This document shows positions 39,674 through 44,304 of a stretch of 44,304 nt of DNA, in pieces (within the stretch, counting starts at the first letter, position 1; each line of letters starts with the position of its first letter). A program made the translations under genes and the position numbers. The DNA comes from an uncultured bacterium. Its GTDB lineage: Bacteria > Planctomycetota > Phycisphaerae > Phycisphaerales > SM1A02. A model generated the notes under the pieces. That model was not told the DNA's origin, ran no database searches, and saw only the letters and a list, made by a program, of their open reading frames with translations. Location of the stretch: contig CAIWCL010000365.1 of NCBI GenBank assembly GCA_903911205.1, positions 1 to 44,304 on the forward strand, given 5' to 3'.

Positions 39674-40741
39674 ATGCTGGCTCGAAAGCGTCGGATGGAA
39701 ACTATCGCTTCATCGCTCCTCCGGTCGGAACCTGCCGAAACGTTGCGTCGCGCGTCGCGCCATCCAGTGATGTCGCGCGTCGCGGAAGGACTTGTTCGCG
39801 CCGGCATCACACCGTCAGAGCGCGTACTTCTCCTTGTCAGCGGGGGGAGCGATTCCATGGCGCTTCTTCTCGCGATGACCGCACTTGCAGATCGTGCCAA
39901 CAGCCAAGGCGAGCGGAGCCCATGTGCGCAATACGCGGTGCTCACGGTTGATCATGGTTTGCGGAGTGAATCTGCGACGGAGGTTCGATTGGTGGAATCG
40001 ACCGCGAGAGCGCTTGGAGTTGTGCACTGTTTGAGCGAACGGGTCACGGTTCAAACTGGCGCCAATCTCCTCGCTGCGGCGCGAGAGGCGCGATATCACC
40101 TTGCACGCTCTGTCGCGCGACGTTTGGGTGTGCAAACTCTCGCCGTTGCACATCAGGCAGAGGATCGTGCAGAGTCGCTGCTCCTCGCGCTTGAGCGTGG
40201 CGATGGTCTCGAGAGCCTTGCACGGCTTCGGCCGCGCCGTGTAATGAACGAATGGGAAGAGATCGCGATCGCAAGACCGCTGCTTGGAATCAGTCGTGCG
40301 GATTTGCGCGATTTTCTCGTCGATTGCGATGTCGAGTGGATCGAGGATCCGAGTAACGCAGAGCACGCTCGCGGTGCCATGCGCGGGGACCCTTCACTCG
40401 CGTCGCTGGTTGAGCGTGTCGCTCGGGGTTTGGGCAATCTCGCGGACGAAACCGCGGAGGTTCTCGCGTGGCGGGATCAGTACCTTGCAAGACTGCTCAA
40501 CGAAGGCGCTTTGAGTTGCAGCCGCCAGGATTTTGATGGGGTTCCACCTTCATTTCGACGCGCCATTCTTTTGCAACTTGTCCGAAATGCAGGCGGCGAG
40601 ATGTCGAGGTCGATGGTTGAGAAGGCTGCATCGAACGACTCGCGTGCTCCACGTCGATACACGTGCACCGAGGGCGTGGAACTTGTAATTGATACGCGAA
40701 CAATCCGAGTCAACCGCGTCGATGAGTCACGGCCGAGTTAA
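39674..40741 (+). CDS. tilS: tRNA(Ile)-lysidine synthase TilS
   Basis: 355 residues. The ATP-pyrophosphatase loop LLLVSGGSDSMALL (about 54-67), VLTVDHGLRSES, NLLAAAREARYHLA, AHQAEDRAESLLLALERGDGLESLA and LLGISRADLRDFL with WIEDPSN are the TilS core motifs. It attaches lysine to C34 of the AUA-reading tRNA-Ile. The usual AHHADDQAET reads AHQAEDRAES, a conservative change. The length fits the shorter type without a large C-terminal domain. The ATG at 39674 lies 11 bp after the previous gene, so it may be the operon's last member; METIASS at 39695 is an alternative start. Confidence 0.93.
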   Translation: MLARKRRMETIASSLLRSEPAETLRRASRHPVMSRVAEGLVRAGITPSERVLLLVSGGSDSMALLLAMTALADRANSQGERSPCAQYAVLTVDHGLRSESATEVRLVESTARALGVVHCLSERVTVQTGANLLAAAREARYHLARSVARRLGVQTLAVAHQAEDRAESLLLALERGDGLESLARLRPRRVMNEWEEIAIARPLLGISRADLRDFLVDCDVEWIEDPSNAEHARGAMRGDPSLASLVERVARGLGNLADETAEVLAWRDQYLARLLNEGALSCSRQDFDGVPPSFRRAILLQLVRNAGGEMSRSMVEKAASNDSRAPRRYTCTEGVELVIDTRTIRVNRVDESRPS

Positions 40742-40761
40742 AGACGCGCTCCAAGTCCGCG

Positions 40762-41754
40762 TTACGGCGCCAACAAACACTCGCCCTTGAATCGGTCGCT
40801 CACGCACGTTACGACGCCATCTTCGATCTTGATCACCATCGGACTTGCCACGAGATAGTTGGGACCAGGCGGTAGCAGTAGAGGCTCGCATCCAACACAG
40901 ACGATGGGTTCATGCGCTTCGCCGCTCTCCACCTGCGGCACCCCATTGGCTGGCGGAATCTCAACCGTCAAGACCTGCTCGAGCCGCGGTGCAGAGAAGA
41001 ACTGGTCAAACAGCGAGTGGCACGCGCTGCAATCTGGCATGTAGAAGACAACAAAGGTCGTCACTCCTCGAGTTCGCGCGGCAAGCGAAGGTAACGACGC
41101 ACCGATCGGCGTCTCTTCGACGCGACGCCCCACGAAGGGATGCATGTCGAAGTCGACGTTGACGACCTTCGGTATCGAAACCTTCGGCGCGCTCTCCGAA
41201 GGGCGCGAAGGATCGGTTTCCCTCGCAGCGACCGCCCCAGTGATGGTCGCAATAGCGATGGCGCTGAGCGCAGTCCACGCGGGCGAGAGCCCGCGACGCC
41301 CCATTCGATTGATCGCGATGGATCGCATGGAGAGCACGCTGCATGCCGTAAAGACGACAAAACTCGTGGCCGGATATCCCATGCCCCCGGCGCTCAATGC
41401 GCGTGAAATGCATGCGAGCGAAACGAACGCGCCGAGCGACGCCGCGACTGTCGGTAGAAATCGGTTTCCGAAGCCAACGCCGAAGAAGAGGACGATCAGT
41501 GCACCTGCGAGTGTTGACGAGGAGAGGAGTCGGCCGGCCAGTTCAGGTGTGTATCCGAACAGTGCATCGAGCAATGCAACGAGCGGCGCGGGAACGGAGT
41601 TCGGGATGTCACGAAACTGTAGTACCGCGGTCACGACCAAAAAGAGCGCAACGATCGCTGCAGTGACGCGTGGTCGCCGCAAGAAAGGAACCGTGGGATG
41701 TTCGCCATCGGTCATCGCGCTTTGCATGGATGTTGAGGAGTTTGGGGACTTCAT
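40762..41754 (-). CDS. Membrane protein with one double-CxxC thioredoxin-like module
   Basis: 330 residues from the ATG at 41754 (GGAGAG upstream); a frame to 41829 would overlap the upstream stop. About five membrane helices (starting near residues 30, 80, 98, 128 and 158) are followed by an extracytoplasmic module (about 200-330). The module has a first pair DCSACHS (near 241), then a second pair CVGC (near 287), then LPPGPNYLVASPMVIKIEDGVVTCV. The same order occurs twice in the upstream gene at 41808, 53 bp away on the same strand, so the two form an operon of related redox proteins. The fold and partner are inferred; no family name was recognised. Confidence 0.78.
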   Translation of the reverse strand: MKSPNSSTSMQSAMTDGEHPTVPFLRRPRVTAAIVALFLVVTAVLQFRDIPNSVPAPLVALLDALFGYTPELAGRLLSSSTLAGALIVLFFGVGFGNRFLPTVAASLGAFVSLACISRALSAGGMGYPATSFVVFTACSVLSMRSIAINRMGRRGLSPAWTALSAIAIATITGAVAARETDPSRPSESAPKVSIPKVVNVDFDMHPFVGRRVEETPIGASLPSLAARTRGVTTFVVFYMPDCSACHSLFDQFFSAPRLEQVLTVEIPPANGVPQVESGEAHEPIVCVGCEPLLLPPGPNYLVASPMVIKIEDGVVTCVSDRFKGECLLAP

Positions 41755-41807
41755 AGGGCGAGACTCTCCGCGCAAAGCGTGCACTCCAACATCGCGTCGG
41801 TCCCGCG

Positions 41808-43508
41808 TCACTCGTTGAACTTCAAGCACGCCTCAAGCGCTGCCATGTCATCGACATTCTCCACAACGCACTCGACGACGCCGTCGTTGATCGCCAGTAC
41901 CACCGGCGTTGCGATCACGTAATTCGGGCCCTTGACGAGCGAAACCTTGGCGCACGCATCACAGGGGTTCCCGAGCAGACTGTTCGGATCGGCGTCGGGA
42001 ATCGCGACGGTCAACGTCGGGTACTTCAACGTTCCGGTGAAGTGCGTCGAGAGCAACTCAAAGCAGTGATCGCAATCCTCGCGGAAGAACACCACAATCC
42101 AACGACCCTTCAGGAAGTTTGCTGGGAGCTTGTTCTCCATCAGGAGCGCAAACGGGTTGTCGCTCAATTTCTTCCCGACGGCGTCGGTGAACTCCGCGAC
42201 GTAGAAACTCTTCAGCGTGGTGGGAGGCCCAGGCCAGACGGCCTCTTGAGGGGCTGGAACAACGGGCGGTGTTGGCGTTTCGGTTGTTGCCGTTCCGGCC
42301 GCTCCGGGGCCGTCGGCGGCCGTGGACGCATTCGCGCTCGGGAAGACCGCGTTGAACTCCTCAACGTTCGCACGGTCGGTGCAAACGCCCGTGACAATGC
42401 CATCCTTCATGCGAACGATGATGGGCGTGCGGAAGACGTACTCGGGGCTCTTTCCTGTTTCGCCCGCGCGAACATGGAACAACTTGCGTTCCTCGCAGCC
42501 GTTGCAGGGCATCCCGAGCGGCGTCCCGCGCGCGTCAGGAACATTGACCTTCAGGACGCGTTCCTTTCGCGGCTCGGCGAAATACGCGCGGTACATCGAC
42601 TGACAATCAGAGCAGTCCTGCCGTGAGAAAACGATGAGCCACTCGCCCTTTTCAAAGTCCGCAGGCATCGGCCCTTCGATGGCGCGTGCGAGTTTCTGAT
42701 CGCGCAACGGTTGTCCGACCCAATCCTTCCAACGCGGGAAGTAGTTCTTGTCGTACTTCGTCGGCGCACCTGGCCAAGGGCCTTGGATTTTGCCTGAGCC
42801 TGTGGCCGCACTTGTCGTTGGGTTGGCGGTGGCGGACTGCGTGCCTCCATCGGGTGTCGTCGCGCCGGACTGCGTGCTGTTGTTGTCCGGCATCGGCGCG
42901 GCGACTTCAGGTTCGCGAATCGCGAAGACTGCGATGAGCCCGACGGCGCATGTCGCCATGATCGGCGTAAGCGATCCACTGCGCCCGCGCGGCACCAAGA
43001 AGAGCGCATTCAAAAGAAGCAGGCCGTCAATCGAGAACATCACACTCGCGGGAAGGCCTTTCTCGCCGAAGCAGCCACAACCGCCTGTCAACGCTTCCAC
43101 GATGCCATCCTTCATGGCAGTCGTCGCCATCGCATACGCGAGAATCGCGCAGAAGAGGGCAAGCGTCAGAATTGCGAGAAGTCGCGCGTATCGCGTGGAG
43201 AGGAGGATCGCGAGCGCAATGAAGATCTCCGCGCCGATGATCGTGCGGAGCGACCACGTCATCAGAAGATCTGGATCGACCGAGGTCGACTTCATCACCC
43301 ACTGAAGGAGCGACAGGATTGGCCCGGGGAGAAGGTTCGGGTTGAACTCCAATGCCTTCATGAGCGCGCCGTAACCGATCCAACCGGCGGTTCCGACGTG
43401 CAGCATCCCGAGTGCCGCGGTTTGCAAACCTGTTCGGCGGGAATCAGCGGGTGCCCCCGTGGCTGCGGAGGTCGTCGCGGAGGTTTGAGAGGTCGTCGGT
43501 TTCGTCAT
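41808..43508 (-). CDS. MauE/DoxX-like membrane protein fused to two double-CxxC thioredoxin-like modules
   Basis: 566 residues from the ATG at 43508; a longer frame to 43760 enters the divergent gene. Residues about 30-190 contain four or more membrane helices with a GGCGCFGEKG motif (near 143), as in MauE/DoxX-type proteins that work with thiol systems. After a Pro/Thr/Ala linker come two modules. Module 1: IVFSRQDCSDCQSMY (near 298), then MPCNGC (near 333) and TPIIVRMKDGIVTGV. Module 2: VVFFREDCDHCFELL (near 478), then NPCDAC (near 513) and GPNYVIATPVVLAINDGVVECV. Each module has a TRP-like WPG-P-T lead sequence. The plan suggests relay of electrons between membrane and periplasmic thiols. 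The substrate is unknown. Confidence 0.8.
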   Translation of the reverse strand: MTKPTTSQTSATTSAATGAPADSRRTGLQTAALGMLHVGTAGWIGYGALMKALEFNPNLLPGPILSLLQWVMKSTSVDPDLLMTWSLRTIIGAEIFIALAILLSTRYARLLAILTLALFCAILAYAMATTAMKDGIVEALTGGCGCFGEKGLPASVMFSIDGLLLLNALFLVPRGRSGSLTPIMATCAVGLIAVFAIREPEVAAPMPDNNSTQSGATTPDGGTQSATANPTTSAATGSGKIQGPWPGAPTKYDKNYFPRWKDWVGQPLRDQKLARAIEGPMPADFEKGEWLIVFSRQDCSDCQSMYRAYFAEPRKERVLKVNVPDARGTPLGMPCNGCEERKLFHVRAGETGKSPEYVFRTPIIVRMKDGIVTGVCTDRANVEEFNAVFPSANASTAADGPGAAGTATTETPTPPVVPAPQEAVWPGPPTTLKSFYVAEFTDAVGKKLSDNPFALLMENKLPANFLKGRWIVVFFREDCDHCFELLSTHFTGTLKYPTLTVAIPDADPNSLLGNPCDACAKVSLVKGPNYVIATPVVLAINDGVVECVVENVDDMAALEACLKFNE

Positions 43509-43731
43509 TGGGAGTTCGAAGTGTGAGGATCCGTGGATCGCGGACGGTGGAGGGGTGCGCGGTATCCCGGTGGATGTCGTCCAAAGAGGGCCGGATTCTA
43601 CGGAAGAGCCTGAGAAGAGTTTCGAAACGGGAGGATTTGGACGCGCGAACCAATCGAGCGCGTCCTTGATTCCTCGGGGACCAATCGCGCGGGCGCATCT
43701 ATCGTGCGATCGCGGGCGAAACCCGCCCTCC

Positions 43732-44304
43732 ATGGCTGAGCGCTCCCGTCCGTTTGCCAACGAAGTGTTCGCCGCAGAGTTGGCAGCGCGGTCTCAATCC
43801 GCGTCTCAATCCGCGTCTCAATCCGGTCTGCATTCGAGCGTTGGCAGTGCGCCTCGGGCGCCTCGCGCGAGTGTCAGTGCCAAGGCGATCGCCCGACCGC
43901 GGGAGCGCGTCGTCGTCGTACTGCCCGACCAATTGAGCCTCGAGATCGGGCCCACCGCACGTTCGGAGCCGCGGGCGACGCGCATCGTGCTCCTTGAAAG
44001 CGGTGAGTGGTTTGCGCGGCGGCCGTATCACCGACAGCGACTGGCGTGGATCCTGCTTTCTCAGCGGAAATTCGCGCTTGAGGCCGCCGACCATGGGTTC
44101 GAGGTCGAGGTTCTTTCGGGCGACGAGCCGATGGTCGACCTTCTTCGGCCCTACCTCGATGCGCACGGGGCTGCCACCTGCATGGAGCCCGCGGAACGGG
44201 AGATGCGCACCGAGCTCGCGCCGCTTGTTACGGCGGGAATGCTTGTGCTTGAGCCGCACGACGGCTTCCTCACGTCCGCGATCGATCTTGAAGCCGGTCG
44301 AACC
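43732..44304 (+). CDS. Cryptochrome/photolyase-related protein (DPRP), 5' part
   Basis: The frame is open to the window edge (191 codons). After a Ser/Gln/Ala-rich N-terminal extension (about 1-58, SQSA repeats), the sequence reads RVVVVLPDQLSLEIGPTA, RIVLLESGEWFARRPYHRQRLAWILLSQRKFALEAADHGFEVEVL, LLRPYLDAHGAATCMEPAEREMR and VLEPHDGFLTSAIDLEAG, which fits the N-terminal domain of deoxyribodipyrimidine photolyase-related proteins. Members characterised so far are FeS-containing (6-4) photolyases with flavin and lumazine; the iron-sulfur cysteines would be in the missing C-terminal part. A TATCGT at 43700-43705 may be its -10. It diverges from the double-CxxC operon. Confidence 0.8.
   Translation, partial: MAERSRPFANEVFAAELAARSQSASQSASQSGLHSSVGSAPRAPRASVSAKAIARPRERVVVVLPDQLSLEIGPTARSEPRATRIVLLESGEWFARRPYHRQRLAWILLSQRKFALEAADHGFEVEVLSGDEPMVDLLRPYLDAHGAATCMEPAEREMRTELAPLVTAGMLVLEPHDGFLTSAIDLEAGRT
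43791..43826. repeat. 12-bp in-frame tandem repeat coding for Ser-Gln-Ser-Ala
   Basis: GTCTCAATCCGC at 43791 and 43803 and GTCTCAATCCGG at 43815 give SQSASQSASQSG near the N-terminus of the DPRP gene. Confidence 0.92.

Overview
The window reads as chromosomal core sequence from a GC-rich bacterium, most likely a planctomycete of the Phycisphaerae/Phycisphaerales type. This is an inference from gene content: an 'alternative GlmU' nucleotidyl/acyltransferase, a MreC-like coiled-coil gene in front of mreBCD, TlpA-like secreted thioredoxins, HEAT-repeat lipoproteins and mixed Shine-Dalgarno/leaderless starts. No rRNA or other taxonomic marker is present. No insertion sequence, integrase, prophage or CRISPR array is visible.

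Layout. 1-32: 5' end of a minus-strand tRNA. 172-4200: hrpA. 4318-13730 (minus): pgk, miaA, topA and a large coiled-coil FtsK/SpoIIIE-type ATPase. 13929-19827 (plus): a secreted TlpA-like thioredoxin, rpe, accD, lnt and a HEAT-repeat lipoprotein. 20241-28564 (plus): a cell-shape block (MreC-like coiled-coil protein, a 59-residue membrane protein, terminator, mreB, mreC, mreD) running into an alternative GlmU and polA. 28781-28854: tRNA-Asp with its own promoter and terminator, followed by tandem repeats. 29094-34574: a thioredoxin-like protein and a zinc-ribbon protein divergently arranged, a sigma factor, a LuxR-type response regulator, an RluA-type pseudouridine synthase, a lipoprotein and a degenerate amidohydrolase-fold protein. 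34645-36458: menG/ubiE and a degenerate B12-binding-fold protein. 36689-40741: an ECF sigma operon (sigma, membrane protein, large secreted unknown protein) ending in tilS. 40762-43508 (minus): two adjacent membrane proteins carrying three copies of a thioredoxin-like module with two CxxC pairs. 43732 to the end: 5' part of a photolyase-related (DPRP) gene.

How the genes work together. mreBCD, the MreC-like protein and the alternative GlmU point to cell shape and envelope precursor supply; accD and lnt serve lipid and lipoprotein maturation, and four likely lipoprotein or secreted products lie in the window. pgk and rpe are central carbon genes; miaA, tilS and the RluA-type enzyme modify RNA; hrpA, topA and polA act on nucleic acids.

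Three window-wide patterns stand out. (1) At least nine genes have a TANNNT -10-like hexamer only 6-9 nt before the start codon, which suggests leaderless transcripts. (2) Short tandem repeats (11-20 bp units) recur just after stop codons, between genes, or in frame in protein linkers. (3) Several proteins keep a recognisable fold but have lost their signature ligands (amidohydrolase, B12-binding, two of three ATPase domains in the FtsK-like protein). The best candidates for an undescribed system are the double-CxxC membrane thioredoxin pair (40762-43508) and the large coiled-coil FtsK-like ATPase (4318-8208).
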